Below, piece after piece: positions 1 through 13,024 of a stretch of 64,000 nt of DNA; position 1 is the first letter of the stretch, and every line of letters starts with the position of its first letter. The notes below the pieces were generated by a model. It was not told the DNA's origin. It searched no databases and saw only the letters and a program-made list of their open reading frames with translations. Source of the DNA: Enoplolaimus lenunculus (lineage: Eukaryota > Nematoda > Enoplea > Enoplida > Thoracostomopsidae); the NCBI GenBank assembly GCA_030248215.1, contig JASANG010000523.1, positions 1 through 64,000 on the forward strand, written 5' to 3'. A program made the position numbers and the translations under genes.

Positions 1-2722
1 GTGTTGGTAGGCGAATTGCGCAAGCACTTCTGGGCCAAAGCTATGATCTAAGGAAATTTTTGTGATTGCTTATCGCTTTTTCACCTCTTGGTCTCGGTTT
101 GCAAATCACCGAGACTGAAAAAACCGTGACCGAGACCAGCGAAATCCCAAGACTTGAGACCAAGACCGCCCATCCCTGCTAACTTGCCCTTGAAAACACC
201 AATGACTCAAAAAAGACGAACGAACCCTTTACAAGTAAACGTGACAATTCAGGGCCCCGATATTGACGTGTGGCGACATCCTCAGTCAAGAATCCGGTAT
301 GATCGTGCTCCGGATCTGCAACCCGCGCTAGACCGAAATCACATATCTATAAAATAAAACGTATATATTATTAACAAAGAACTGGCACAAGCCTGACAAC
401 GCGAACTCAATATGCCTGGGTACAAACGGAATTCTGATTCCAAATTAGAACTCCGACTAGAAAAATACGGTTATTGTTCCGGTCCATGAATACCCACAAC
501 AAAACTGATATACTAATAACTTGGCGCTTACTAATTACATACGTACGTGTAATAGACTATATGTAACAAATAACAGTTCTCAAAATTTCTAGATCCGATT
601 CAGTATACATTTTTTATAACGATTATTCTTGTTGTTGTTGTTTGGCTGAAACCTATCTCGTTGCAGCAATCGCTCACCCTTAACGAGGCGGCCACTTGCT
701 CGAAAGAAATATCACGACCGTTTACGGTTCTTCCCATAGTGCCGCAGGATCTTGTGTGGGAGTTAAATATTCAAACGGATCTCCTGTATGCACTGGAAGA
801 GCATATGATTCAGGTCATCCGGGCTGTGACCGCACTTGCTGCAAGCGTCGCTTTCTGTAGCATTGATCGAAAATAGGTACTGGTTGAGCAACGGGCATTT
901 GGAATCACATCGTAGCTGTGCCAACACCACTAGATTTCCCGTTTAACACAGTTCCGTTTTGTACCCAGCGATACTATATATACGTATTTGTTATTATACT
1001 GTTTAAAACGATTTAACCACATAATATCTGCGCGTACCACTACACTAAAAGTACTCGTTTCGACTGTTTCCAACTCAGTCGTATTAGACAAAATATACAG
1101 CATAGCACAAACCACATACATACAGTAAATATTTAATACAAAAACAAAGTAATTTATAGCACACAGTAGACACTAACTTTTTAAACACACATATCATGCC
1201 CCGCAACTAGATCACATAGACCGTCTTTTTTCTCTGTGGAGAACGTTGGCGGCCCGAATGTACTACGGTGCGCGCAAAATTTAATACAGGAAATAGCAGA
1301 TGTGATCACTGAAAAACTTTTTCGTTTTTCAACAATTTGTATAGATCCGTTTCCATTAAACACTGAACAATATATCTAAAATATATAATGGCACTAAAAG
1401 TGAAACTCAGAAATTTGGAAGTGTTATACACTTTTTTTTTTCACCTTATGGGTCAATTTCTTACACTTTAATATTTCACAGTTTCTCCCCAGTTTTTTAA
1501 CCCCCACAGATCTATTTTTTTTACCATATATTTTTTTTCTCTATTAGTGCCATAATTTTTTAAAAAAAACCATATATTTTAGATTTTATATTGTCCGGTG
1601 TTTAGGGCAACGAGATATTTCAGAACTGTTAAACAAAAACTTCATAACATTATTATTTTTGATTTTGCGCGGACATACCTGATTACGACCTCTCCGCCCG
1701 ACATGTTATGTGTGATAGATGAGCATCTTTGTAAATATTTCTGTACGTATGTGGTTTGTGCTATGCTGTATATTTGTTGAATAACTGCAGTTGGAAACAG
1801 TTTGATATGGTCTTACGGTATATAGTTTGATGGTTTAAACAGTATAATAACAAATACGTATATATATACAATTGCTGGGTACAAAACGGAAGTTTGTGTT
1901 GAGGGAGCATGGCTCTGGCACCACTCAATGTGATTCCCAATGCCGGTTAGACCCACCTTATTTTGGATCAAATTCCCAGAAAGCAACGCTTGCAGCAAGT
2001 GGGGCCCCGCCCGATAATTTGAATAGTATGCTCTTCCCAGCTCATTGCGGGAGATCGTTTTTCGAGACATTTCCTCCTACACAAGATCCTGCGGCACTCA
2101 ACCGGGAAGCCGTGCGCTTCTTGGGGCGAGGCCAGACCTCTCTGACCGCGCCTGGCCTAGAACAGAAATGGATTCCCAGCCGAACAACAACAACAATAAT
2201 AATCGGAACAGGGGAAAATTGTGAAATGTGAGATCCAAATTCAGACCCGATATTGTTACATCGATTACACGTACATATGTAATCATAACGCAAGATTTGT
2301 GGTATATATAGTTTTTTCTGCGTCAAATCGATGGGACGAGACTAAGTCGGAGTTCTAATTGGATATTTTCCCGTATAGAGTACTTTTGTGCCCATTATTT
2401 AATAATATATACGTTTTATTTATCGATATGTGATTTCGGTATAACACATAAAATGCGACACGATAGTACCGGATTCTTGACTGAATATGTGGCCACACTA
2501 CATAGGGCCCCTGAAAGTAGTGCTGAGGTCGGTTAGTAAGTGCATTGGTGTCTCAATAACAGCGGTCTAAATTCGTGGTATACGGTCACGGTTTTTCAGT
2601 CTCGGTGATTTGCAAACCGAGACCAAAAAGAGGTGAAAAAGCAATAAGCAATCACGGGAAAATTTCCTTAGATGCAAGTACAGCTTGGCCCCAGAATTTA
2701 TCGCGGAATTCGCCTACCAACA
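1..2722. repeat. Giant imperfect palindrome (foldback-like element)
   Basis: The right half is the reverse complement of the left half almost throughout. The first bases GTGTTGGTAGGCGAATT return inverted at about 2706-2722, the CTCGGTTTGCAAATCACCGAG block near 91-114 returns near 2598-2622, the region 661-960 pairs with about 1875-2170, and 1354-1400 pairs with about 1540-1605. Each arm is about 1.3 kb and the spacer is only about 150 bp (around 1400-1540). The arms have diverged by point changes and small indels. No reading frame looks like a transposase. The left end may extend beyond the window, so a target duplication cannot be read. It lies within the last intron of the ERK gene. A foldback or very long MITE-like DNA element is the best guess. 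Confidence 0.8.
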
Positions 2723-5202
2723 CGGACAACGAACGATTGTAGACACCGCTACCTAATTTGCGCGATTTAAACGAATCCCTTGCGGTACATCAAAATTTAT
2801 TTTGAAGGATACCAAAAGTACCTTGTTTTTAATTAAGAAGCACGAATCGCTGCATTTCAACGTTTAAACCTTTCATCGCACTGTTTGAAATGATACGTCC
2901 ATTTGTGGTTTCACCTGTGTCAAAACTTTGAGTTTTAGGTTGCCCGGAGCAAAAAAACACCATATAATTCAACTAAGAATAAGTAACAGCCGCAAGTGAA
3001 AATAAGAGTAAAAAGATAAATTTAGCATTAAATTTTTTATTGGTTAATTGTACAAAGCGATCAAAGTAGGATGAAGATCTTCAAAGTTTGGAAATATATT
3101 TTTGGTTAACGGCGTAAAGATTGGCCGACAAGACAAAAGTATTAATTTGGTTTGGTGTAATGAGTTTTGATTTTCGCTTTTTTGACGACCGCATCATGCA
3201 AGACGGGCCAAATTGTTCATCAAGCACTAGTAATATTTATTAAACATCGGTATTAATAATAATTATTAATATTAATATTGGTCAAAGTATTTTTTACTAA
3301 CAAATATTTCATGTGATACTCTATTGTTACGTGTTACGCTCAACGCCTGTTGGTTCATATGTTTAACTTTTCCTGGATACGTTCCAAAGCATGATGAACA
3401 GAGACAGCCAATAAAGGTGTTTGTTTTAGATACACCAAGTCCATCAATATCGTTTATAGCGTGTTCTAAGAATGCTATTAAAATGGCCTGTTATTATAAA
3501 CGCTGTCAATGATTGATAAACCTAACACTTTATTGCAATACCTACGCAAGCCTTCAGTGTAGTCAACAGATAAAGTTGTTTCGCTTTTGTGTTGCGTTGT
3601 CATTTTGTTGCCATTGAACTAGTTAGTTTGTTTTGCTTAACAAGCATTAGCTATATGGCTGTGAGTTTGACGTAAGATGCTTTTTAATGTTGCGCTTTAA
3701 GACAACTAAGTTAAAACAAAAATCATTAACTTCGTTGTAAATAGTAACTTACTGTAAAGAAGGAAACCTTCTGGATTGTGATATTTTCTTCATTATGTTG
3801 CATGCATAATAAACTTGTTGAGCAACTTTGACTTTTGTCTGTCACTATTTTCTTTGCAGCAATGATTTTTGATTTCCTTACGCGTAAACCAAAAATTTTC
3901 ATAGCTTCGTTTTGTGCCACACCAAGACCCAAAAACCTTCAATTTGTTGGACGAAATGTTAACGTTAAATCCAAACAGAACCTCTATTAAAGAGCACCTT
4001 CGCATCATTACTTCTAAACGGTGTACGACACCTACTAATTGGTAGCTGCTAATATAATCTTCATCTAAAGACAAGATTCAAGATAAGAATAAATTACGTA
4101 ACGATCTGGTTTAAGTTCTTAACTGAGTCAACATTTTTATGAATCGAATAAATTTCTTCTAACACAAATTTAGAATGTTTTCAAAGTTCTTCTTTTTCAT
4201 TTTTTTACCGTCAAGTGCACACAATTTTTTTCTACAACTTTATTTTTAAGCTTACATTATTGGAGGAAAGAAATACTGCTCTTTTTGCTAAAATGCCGAA
4301 ACCAGGCATATGGTTGAGTTGTAAAAATTTTATTGTAGTATAGTAACAGTGATTATTACGAACCTCGAAAAATTATTTAGATCTAAGAATCAACAACTGC
4401 AATACACATCCGTTCGCTGTGAACTTTTGCAGAAAGACGAGATGTATTTTTTAATATTAGTCTCGGATTGACACCTACCGAGGCTCTGAAAAATCCCACC
4501 AAGATAGAGAGCGGCACGTACCTAATTAGCTGTTCTTCAAAATGCTGTAGGTGTTGTTAAGGATGTATATTCTCAAATGCGTGTACATAGCACCTATCAC
4601 AAGTTTATATATCATGTCATCAAAAAACGAAGTGGTAGATCTCATTGTTTGCACAAGAAGTAGAGCATATTGAACGCAAAAATAAGCATCCCGTGGTTCA
4701 AAAGATACCAGCCCTTATGCCAACTCCTGACACTGCTCACCGGTACTATACATATGTTATAATACGGCAAACAACATGTATAGGTGAAAGTTGTTGCTAA
4801 CGAAAGTTTTTGTGCAAGTGGTCGTAGCTAAATATGCGAAGGTGATAAAAGAAGTCATCATTAGTTAGTCGCGATTTAGTTAAGTCTGAAATAATAATAT
4901 AATGGTTTTTTGCATCATTCACATTTCGGTATGTTTTGCCGTCAAGCTCGTTTTGACCTTGCACCCTATCCAAGCCTTTGCTAGTTGAGAATGATTTGTG
5001 TTTCAACCACTTTCAAGACAATTTTTAGCGAACAAGATTTTGTCTGATTGCTTACAAAATTATTCAGCTCCCCGGAGTCCGATAACTTTTTCAAGGCGTC
5101 ACTATCAGCAGGATTTAGTTTTCGTCTGACTGCTCGTTTCGAGTTCTATAGAATGGTGCTAAAATTAGGCTGTTAATTATCGAAATTGTAGTTTAATTTT
5201 AG
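2723..5202. other. ERK intron remainder, nothing recognised
   Basis: AT-rich sequence between the palindrome and the ERK last exon. I searched by eye for the preceding ERK exon (kinase C-lobe, HPYLEQYYDP region) on the plus strand and did not find it, so the upstream exons probably lie left of the window. The short open frames here resemble no known protein. Confidence 0.5.
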
Positions 5203-5337
5203 CCAGTAACTGATGAACCATTCCGATTTGAGATGGAATTTGACGATTTACCCAAAGAACAGCTTAAAGAGTTGATTTTCGAGGAAACCGAAGCGTTTCA
5301 TAGGCGTGTTGAACAAAACCAAGATAACATGGAGTAG
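5203..5337 (+). CDS. ERK-type MAP kinase, last coding exon (partial gene)
   Basis: The exon follows a TTTTAG acceptor at 5197-5202, opens in phase 0 and ends at TAG 5335-5337 (44 residues). It contains [20 protein letters not shown], which matches the invariant tail of ERK1/ERK2 (human ERK2 [20 protein letters not shown]). By family knowledge this C-terminal extension packs back against the kinase core of the proline-directed Ser/Thr kinase of the Ras-Raf-MEK cascade. After the conserved part the tail is lineage-specific and polar ([12 protein letters not shown]), unlike the ARFQPG ending of vertebrates. The catalytic exons are outside the window. I leave the symbol blank because ERK1/2 orthology in this animal cannot be subdivided (MAPK1/MAPK3/rolled/mpk-1). 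Confidence 0.88.
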   Translation, partial: PVTDEPFRFEMEFDDLPKEQLKELIFEETEAFHRRVEQNQDNME

Positions 5338-7085
5338 TAAATAATGTGACTTCGCACAATGTACAACCACATGTCTGTTGTAAAGCATACGCAAAATTGA
5401 GTTAATTAATATGTCACTATATTGGGTTCAGGTAACGATGTATGTTTGTTGTTTTTGGTGCTCCGTTGGTTAGATAATGTGCAGCACTTAGTGCTTTTAG
5501 AAGCAAGAGTGGATGTTTTAGTGAATACGTACGTACTTTGTGCCAGTATAAACCTACGCTGTAAAACAGTGATTTTTAAATATAAGGTAAGGTTTGGATT
5601 GAATATGAAAAAGTAAAGGGCAGTTTTGTCACAACTTTGCTGATGCTCGGTTTTGACGGTGTCTATTTAATCAAATTTCGGCATGTCATGCGGTCGACTA
5701 TGACAGCTGGTTTGCTTAACTGCATTTGTGCTGGGCAAACCGAAATAATGCAGTGTTGTAATGTGCTGTTTAGTCGTTTGATTTGTGCTTAGTTTTTGTT
5801 TATTCATTCACTTATTCACCTAGACGTGTTTGTGTTTGAATATATATTGCTTTATTAATAATTTTATTAAAAATACTTACCAATTTAAACTTGGACGCTG
5901 CTTAGAGCTCGAAATGTTTTTCTGTATAACATAGTAAATAACATGGTAGCAACAAATTTTCTAGTTCGGTATTCAAAAACTGGGGAATCTGTCAGCTCCA
6001 TAGTGCTGTTCTGGTTTATTTTGAGAAATAATTTTGTACTTTTGGCTAATTTAAATAAACAATATGACTGTTTATGTATTAGTTGTGTTTCAGAAATACA
6101 GAAACTTGCGCTCCGTACACTCAAGACTTGCGCATCGTAGCTTTTAATGTACGTGCAGTATTCAAAGCTCATGCTTGTTGACATTGAAGGCTTTAGGTAT
6201 GTACGGCAACCGTAAAGCATTTGACAAAGGTTTTGAGCAGCCAATCAAAACTAGAAACGCTTGGAAGTTTTTAAACTCGTGTGTTTGTTCCTCAAAATCG
6301 AAAGCTTTTGTGAGTTTGCTCAAAATTCGAAAGTTTTGTTTGCTATAAACTTGTAATAGCCCCCAACCCAGCTATCGAAAGTTGTAAAGGATTAGTCGTA
6401 AATTTGTTTTCAGTAAGGCACAAAGTTCTAAAAATTTCTTCAATCTGTTAAGTTTTGTAACGCACTCCTATACTCGTGATAGCCCTGTTTTATGAAAAAT
6501 TTTTTGGCACCGTTGACAAAATTATTGCGAAGTGCGTATATATAATTTAAGTTAGACTTCTTCAATGTGGATTTCTGTTTGCCAAACGAATCTTTGTTGT
6601 CAGAAACCATATGAGCTTTAATACATAAGTCTGTTTTCTAGTTTAAGTTCGAAATCGGCTTAATTAAGGGGTCGACTTCAGTCAAGTTTCTGCAACGCAG
6701 CCATTCTTATTGTGTTTTATATTGTGTTTGTATTGTTTCTCAGTAGCAATGATAATGTACGTGTATGCATTAGCAATTACTTTATGTTGCTTTTGAACTG
6801 AAAACCGCAAGTGGATCGCAGTTTATATAGTGTATATATTTTATTGAAAATGTATAGCGTTCTGAATTTTCCACACAGATCGATTTGTGTACAATTCAGA
6901 ACAGTTGGTTAGGCATAAGCAAAGACAAATTATTTTACACCTATGTTTCACCTCATAGGTACTGTGTCTACAGATACGCTGTTATTCGCTTTATTTCTAT
7001 TTTTAACATAAACACTGTATATCCATATAAACTATTTACAATGTTTTGTTGGTGGAAATGAAATGTCCGATTAAAATATTTATGT
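5338..7085. other. ERK 3' UTR and intergenic DNA
   Basis: The first several hundred bases are presumably 3' UTR. An AATAAA at 6054-6059 is a possible polyadenylation signal, about 720 bases after the stop. No conserved open frame is visible on either strand. Confidence 0.4.
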
Positions 7086-7776
7086 CATAGGCCAATCTTC
7101 TGTTCAGGTCAATTGCTAATTGGCCTATTTGGTTATGAATGTCTATATATTCTATTTTAATGGCCTTTATGTATGATAAATATAACGCCTTTGATGGTGT
7201 GAAGAAAATTTTTGTATTTAGCTGAGTAAAACTATTTAATTCTTGTTTAGCTGTTCAATAATTTGTAATTTAAATTATATTGAAAGGTTGTGTAGAAATT
7301 GATCATAAACTATATTTTTTGTAGAAAAAAAGTTTTACCAGTTATGGGTTAATCAATAAGTATTGCAGTACTGTGGGTACTGTACTAATCTATAAGTTTG
7401 GCATGACTTTAAAAGCAACCTTCGAGTTATGACGTAGTAAATATTGGGCCTCGTGACGGGTTTATATGTGACACACATATACAGAACAGAATTAATAGAG
7501 CTCTACTATCTGGGTTTGGACTTCACAGCATTTGTATGCAATATATTATTGTTGGTTGAAATTTAAGCGTTGTATGTATTACCTTAGGCGTACGCAGAGG
7601 GGGAGGCAGGCGGGCGACCGCCCCTTTTCGCCGTTAACAAAAAAATTTGCTGCGAAAAAACATCAACGAATCAATTAATGAGCAGCTTCATTCTCGTTAG
7701 GCCGAGCTGCTATTTGCTGAGAACAGCAGATTGGCCTGGCCAATTTGTGATTGGCCTGAATAGCAGATTCGCCTGA
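7086..7776. mobile_element. MITE with AGGCCAATCTGC-type inverted ends, split by an insertion
   Basis: The left part (about 7086-7135) reads ATAGGCCAATCTTCTGTTCAG and continues into AATTGGCCTATTTGG. The right part (about 7699-7776) carries the inverted equivalents, ending in AATAGCAGATTCGCCTGA. The same ends form an uninterrupted element at 11489-11710. Here the interior is replaced by segment 7136-7698, which recurs at 8123-8741, so the MITE was the target of that insertion or duplication. Confidence 0.6.
7136..7698. repeat. Duplicated segment, copy A
   Basis: Nearly identical to 8123-8741 from TGAATGTCTATATATTC to TTCATTCTCGTT. Copy A has about 26 bases in place of about 80 present in copy B near 8483-8560. 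Near its right end is the GC-rich string GTACGCAGAGGGGGAGGC, which resembles hAT-type termini. It coincides with the gap in the flanking MITE. The very low divergence indicates a recent event. Confidence 0.75.
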
Positions 7777-8122
7777 TTTAAGATTTATGGTGATTTAAGA
7801 TTTATGGTGCATTATTTAGCTTGCAGATAATAGCGGGTCAAATGGCTTCAGCTAATGTAGGAATGTTACGGATGTGGATGTTCCAAAATTTGTGGAAAAC
7901 GACCACCACCCATCTTGATTAGGGTCTCTTGAAATTAGGGATTCAGAGGATGTTACAGCCCTTCTGAATTCAAAATTAAACTCTCTAGGATTGTTTTAGT
8001 CCATCACCCTCCCTGGCAGCTTAAGCTTTTAAGGTGGCTACGGACCTGAGTACTTATCTAGTGAGTGATGTAGTGTATGATTTCCACTCTGTTGCACGAA
8101 CCTGATTATATATGTTTTAATG

Positions 8123-8741
8123 TGAATGTCTATATATTCTATTTTAATGGCCTTTATGTATGATAAATATAACGCCTTTGATGGTGTGAAGAAAATTTTT
8201 GTATTTAGCTGAGTAAAACTATTTAATTCTTGTTTAGCTGTTCAATAATTTGTAATTTAAATTATATTGAAAGGTTGTGTAGAAATTGATCATAAACTAT
8301 ATTGTTTGTAGAAAAAAAGTTTTACCAGTTATGGGTTAATCAATAAGTATTGCAGTACTGTGGGTACTGTACTAATCTATAAGTTTGGCATGACTTTAAA
8401 AGCAACCTTCGAGTTATGACGTAGTAAATATTGGGCCTCGTGACGGGTTTATATGTGACACACATATACAGAACAGAATTAATTACATTGCCCATTTAGC
8501 CACCTTTGGTTACTTATAGCTAGCACAGATCTATGTCTAAAATTATTAAATCAATTGTTTTTATTTCACAGCATTTGTATGCAATATATTATTGTTGGTT
8601 GAAATTTAAGCGTTGTATGTATTACCTTAGGCGTACGCAGAGGGGGAGGCAGGCGGGCGACCGCCCCTTTTCGCCGTTAACAAAAAAATTTCCTGCGAAA
8701 AAACATCAACGAATCAATTAATGAGCAGCTTCATTCTCGTT
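8123..8741. repeat. Duplicated segment, copy B
   Basis: Second, longer copy of the 7136-7698 segment, sharing about 370 bases on its left side essentially without change and about 170 on its right side. No transposase-like frame is present. The 62-residue frame across its centre is not conserved between the copies. Confidence 0.75.
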
Positions 8742-9613
8742 GGTTTTTTAATAACACTGTATTGGGCCAGTATCGTCAGTTTTGTAGCCTTAACGAACTT
8801 CGCCGCCGTACAAGTATAGATCAACCCTTACGGTATGATTTTTCATCTGTCTATCGTGAACCAAGCTGAATGTAGTATTTCGACGGCTTTTCCGGTTGCC
8901 AATTAAGGTAGAATCGACAGAATGCTATTGTTTTTGTAAAACTAGAGTTATAGCTCAAGGCCGTCGAAATTGTGTTAAAAATGTCGTTGTAACCCTAAAA
9001 TAATTTTACAAACGGTTAATAGATGCATTATCATACATTTCAGTTTTGTAAGTATGTTAGTAGAATTTGGATGTAAAGATCTAAAAAAACAATTGCTTGT
9101 TGTGTCTGGTTTGCAGTAAATTGTTATATATACACTTTATGAATTTGACTCAAATAGCATTGTTTGTCTCTTTGATATGAAGTTGTTTTAAACTAGCGTC
9201 GGCGACTCTTTGTAACACACGTTCTGGTTTGAAATCAATACAGATAATTTATCTCAGATCGCCGAACTCAACTTTAGTATATTTGGAGTTTATTCTTTGT
9301 CAAAAACGTAGCGATTGTATAACTTTAAGTACGTGAACATAACGTCAATGGCTGAACGACAGGGGCGTATATACAAGTGTGTATAGCGGAGCTATATTGC
9401 CTAACGAAACGAAATTTTTGTCAAGACTCGAAAAAACGCTATTAATAGGATTTACAATAAACTACGGAATGCTTCAAATTGAGTCAAAATTTATTACGTA
9501 TACGATCGTATGTTACCGAAATAAAATTCTGGCTACGTCACTGCTGAACGAATGTTTATTTTTGGATGTGGATTATTGTTATTGTTGTTTTCTGTGTGTC
9601 AATTGCATTTAAC
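8742..9613. other. Unassigned intergenic sequence
   Basis: AT-rich; I see no gene, structural RNA or repeat boundary here. Confidence 0.4.
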
Positions 9614-9947
9614 CTGACCGTGTAACCGGAATTTGAAACAATTATCGGAAACGGAACCGAAACGGGAAAATTAGAAATCCATGCCACCAAAAATTCATTT
9701 TAGTTTTCTTTTTTGCTATATTATTGGTGAAATAACCCTAGTTGCAGATAGGTATTCAGAAAAACGGAAGCACAATCTTCCTTCGATGGCTTATTTTCGG
9801 CAATTGTCAACGTTTATATACTATACGAATGAAATCTATTTAATTTATGTCGTCATTTTTTAGTAAAATATCTTAATTTCCACCGACCAGAGTTAAGTAA
9901 CCGGAAGGTCAAAAAAATGCCGGAACCGGAATTCCGCTTGCACCTTG
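9614..9947 (+). repeat. Interspersed repeat with GTGTAACCGG-type ends
   Basis: Begins with CCGTGTAACCGGAA and ends with CCGCTTGCACCTTG, roughly inverted. The interior (about 9680-9900) recurs inverted at 24645-24910 and partly at 12885-13010. It appears related to the hAT-like family of 14922-15219, whose ends are CAGGGTGCAACCGG. Confidence 0.5.
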
Positions 9948-11488
9948 ATCAGTACCTTATCATTTTTGAAAAACCAGAGACGTGTGTTAGTTTACTGGAC
10001 TCTGGTTTAAATTTTGAATAAATTTATGATTAAAAATGTCATTCAGCTTAAAATTCGGTGACAGCAAATTCATTAATTTAAGTTTTAAAGCCTGATTGCG
10101 GGCAAAGGTTTAGCAGTAGATGAATTATTTGTACACAGGTATACCCGAAAGTAAGCGTGGCATCAGGATTTTTATGCGAGTATAATACTGGCTTATAATA
10201 AATTAATTTCGCCGTGGGTAAAGCGTGGGCTTTATATCTAAATCTCTATTAAGTTTTAGAGTTGTGACAGCAGAGCAGTACTTTACCCGCGGTGTCCGAG
10301 GGTAACGCAGGTCGGGTAAAAAATTTCAGTCGCGACTATACCCGCGGATAAAGATTTCTATCACGTGGGTAGAAAAATTGACAGTTTTTATGGGCGCCAA
10401 ACTTCTAAGATTTTTGTTGAAAAACTTATGTTATTAACTAAGCTAGTCAGTGAGCGTTGAAAAAAACAAAAGTTCTGTGATTTATTTAGTTGAGTTAGAA
10501 ATTTCGTGTTTCTGGTAAGCGTTCATGTGTCAAATTTATTGGAGCTATAACGGAAAACTTTATTACAGTGCAAATCATCAGCGATCTTTAAAATTGTGTT
10601 TTAACTTCAGGCGCGGACAAAAGGTGGGTTTGTGTATAGATCTTTTTAGCGTGGTATACCCGCGGGTAAAAAAACCATTATTTGCTTGGTTAAAGCGCGG
10701 GTTGATTAAAAAATCCTTACCCATATCCACTCTGTGTGACTAGAGTTGGTGGTCTCATAACAGTAAAATGTAAATTGCACTTTTTAAAAGCAATTTTGTG
10801 CAGACAAAACACTGTACTTAAAAGCATTCATCTGGTTGTTATTTTTTTCAAATTTGTCATAGAATCGTACGTACGTAGTAGTATTTGCGTTGAATTCATT
10901 TTGTATTTTACAGTGAAGTAATGCGGCACAGAGTGCGCGGTAAAAATTAAAAAGATTGAGAAATAAATTTGAAAACTAAATGCGGGGTGTTTTATATGCA
11001 GCCCCGTCATTTACGAAAGCTTAGTAGGAGCCTTTAAACGAAAATTTCTGCAAAAACTCTGTAATGTGAACTGATGTGTAGGCAGAAACGTAGGCCGGAC
11101 TTCATTTCGAGAAAGTGTAACCTTGCTATTCATTGTTGCTCGATAGTATTGACAAACTACAGGGGTGGAATATTATGCGGCTGCTTTCAGTTCGGTTAGC
11201 GTGCATTCACAAGGCTTTATTACTATATTGTTTTGAGTGTTATTTTAATCTTCTTTATATATCTGAGATAAAACAGGAACTAAGTTTTGTTGGAACAGGA
11301 ATTGAATTTTTTGCAGTAGAAAACTTTCAAAAACATGGACTAAGAGACTTTTCAGCTATTTCATAATCATTTTTCCGAAAACACACCAGGAATAATTAAG
11401 TAATCAAACTGAACTAATTGTAAAAACATTAATTTCGACATAAAAAATTTTCAAAGACAATGTTTCCAATATTTAAATGATATATATG
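9948..11488. other. Intergenic, with recurrent TACCCGCGGG motifs
   Basis: Between about 10140 and 10740 the motif TACCCGCGG(G)TAAA and its inverse GGGTATACC recur several times, which suggests a degraded inverted-repeat element. The open frames at 10525-10743 and 11133-11366 show no recognisable domain. Confidence 0.35.
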
Positions 11489-11710
11489 TCGTATGCCAAT
11501 CTGCTGTTCAGGCGAATTACAAATTGGCCTATTTGCTTATTTGCACTGAGGTATACCGTTTAACCAATTAGCGTTGGTTTTACATCACTGTTGTTTTGCT
11601 ACATCTTATAATCACTATTTGGCCTTGGCCATCTGCTATTTGCTCAGCTGAGAATAGCAGATTGGCCTAGGCCAATTGGTAATACGCCTGAATAGCAGAT
11701 TGTCCTACGA
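11489..11710. mobile_element. MITE with AGGCCAATCTGC-type inverted ends, intact copy
   Basis: The left end TCGTATGCCAATCTGCTGTT is the inverse of the right end AATAGCAGATTGTCCTACGA, and the subterminal AATTGGCCTA pairs likewise. About 220 bp with no coding capacity. ATATAT flanks both sides, so a TA-type target is possible but not provable in this context. Confidence 0.7.
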
Positions 11711-13024
11711 TATATGAATTGGCAGACTAGATTCGGTGGGGTGTTGGGCAGGGTGGCATGGAATCCACGATTTGACCGAATCTGAATCCGAATCATGTAT
11801 GGTTAGAAATTTCAGTTATATCTATAATTTGTTTCACAATATCAACGCAATGCCAACCGCATAAATTTTAACCGTTAATATATTTCGTGCTCGACCTCAG
11901 TTTTGAGATTTGTGACCTGAAACAAAAATTTTTTATTAATATAACAAGATATTTAAATTTTATTGTTTAAAACTGGAAACATATTGCCGAGCACTGTTGG
12001 ATACGGCTTTTTCATAACCGATTCCGAATCGGAACAACAAGCTTTTGTCGAATCCGAACCTTTGTTGCCACCATCATATGTATGTATATATATGTATATA
12101 TATTATATCTCGTTTATTGGTATTACTGTTGAAACATTAAGTATATTTTATTATAAGTCATTAGTATTAGACAAAGATTTCGTGAAATTTGCTGATGTGA
12201 CGCCAATGGTAGTTTTGCAACATACGTATTTATGAATGAAGCTTTGAATGGTTCATAAAATAGAGGCAAATAGGTTTTAGCGTCAGGTTTTGGACGTAAT
12301 ATATACAAGATATATATGTCACTGCTTTAAAAGTAGAAAGGGTATGGCCAATAGTGGATGCAGTAGTTATTTATTTTGTTTTCTAGGTGCTCGGTTTCGA
12401 AGCTACAGTCGTGATATTAAAGGGCCGGTTGAACACAACGGTTTGAGATGTTAAGCGATGTGTAAATGAGCACCTAAAGATTTGTTTACCTGACCTGCGC
12501 TTTACCCACCGGAATTTTATTTTTGTGGTCAGAAAAAATATGTTAATTTTTCCTGTATATTGATATTAATAATACATAATTACTTACTTAACCATTGTGT
12601 ACGTCACAAAAACAATACAAAAAATGTAACTGCTTATATTGGTTCGAAACTCGATTTATGTCTGAGTTAAATGCAGGCTTCCATTTGTACCCTATACACA
12701 GTTAAACTTATGTATTTGTCGTTTGTTACCCAAGTTTAAAGAATGACAATTTTTTCGAAATGAAAAATTCAATTTTTTAAGGTTCCAAGGTCGTCTTCGG
12801 AATCCAAAATTTTTTTGTGAAACATTTAGACAAATTATATGCCATTCGACGCAGATTGTTGAGCTGAGTGTAGAGTTAGCTAGACTGTAAATTAAGATAT
12901 TTTACTAAAAAATGACGATAAAAATTAAATAGATTTAATTAGTAAATGCAAACCTTGAAAATCGCCGAAATAAACCATCGAAGGTAGATTTCGCTTCACA
13001 ATTCGATATAGCTTATGAAGCTGA
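11711..13024. other. Intergenic with degraded repeats
   Basis: About 11734-12070 contains paired GATTCGGT / ACCGATTCCGAATCGG stretches. About 12885-13010 is a third, diverged copy of the interior of the 9614-9947 repeat, inverted. No gene seen. Confidence 0.35.
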
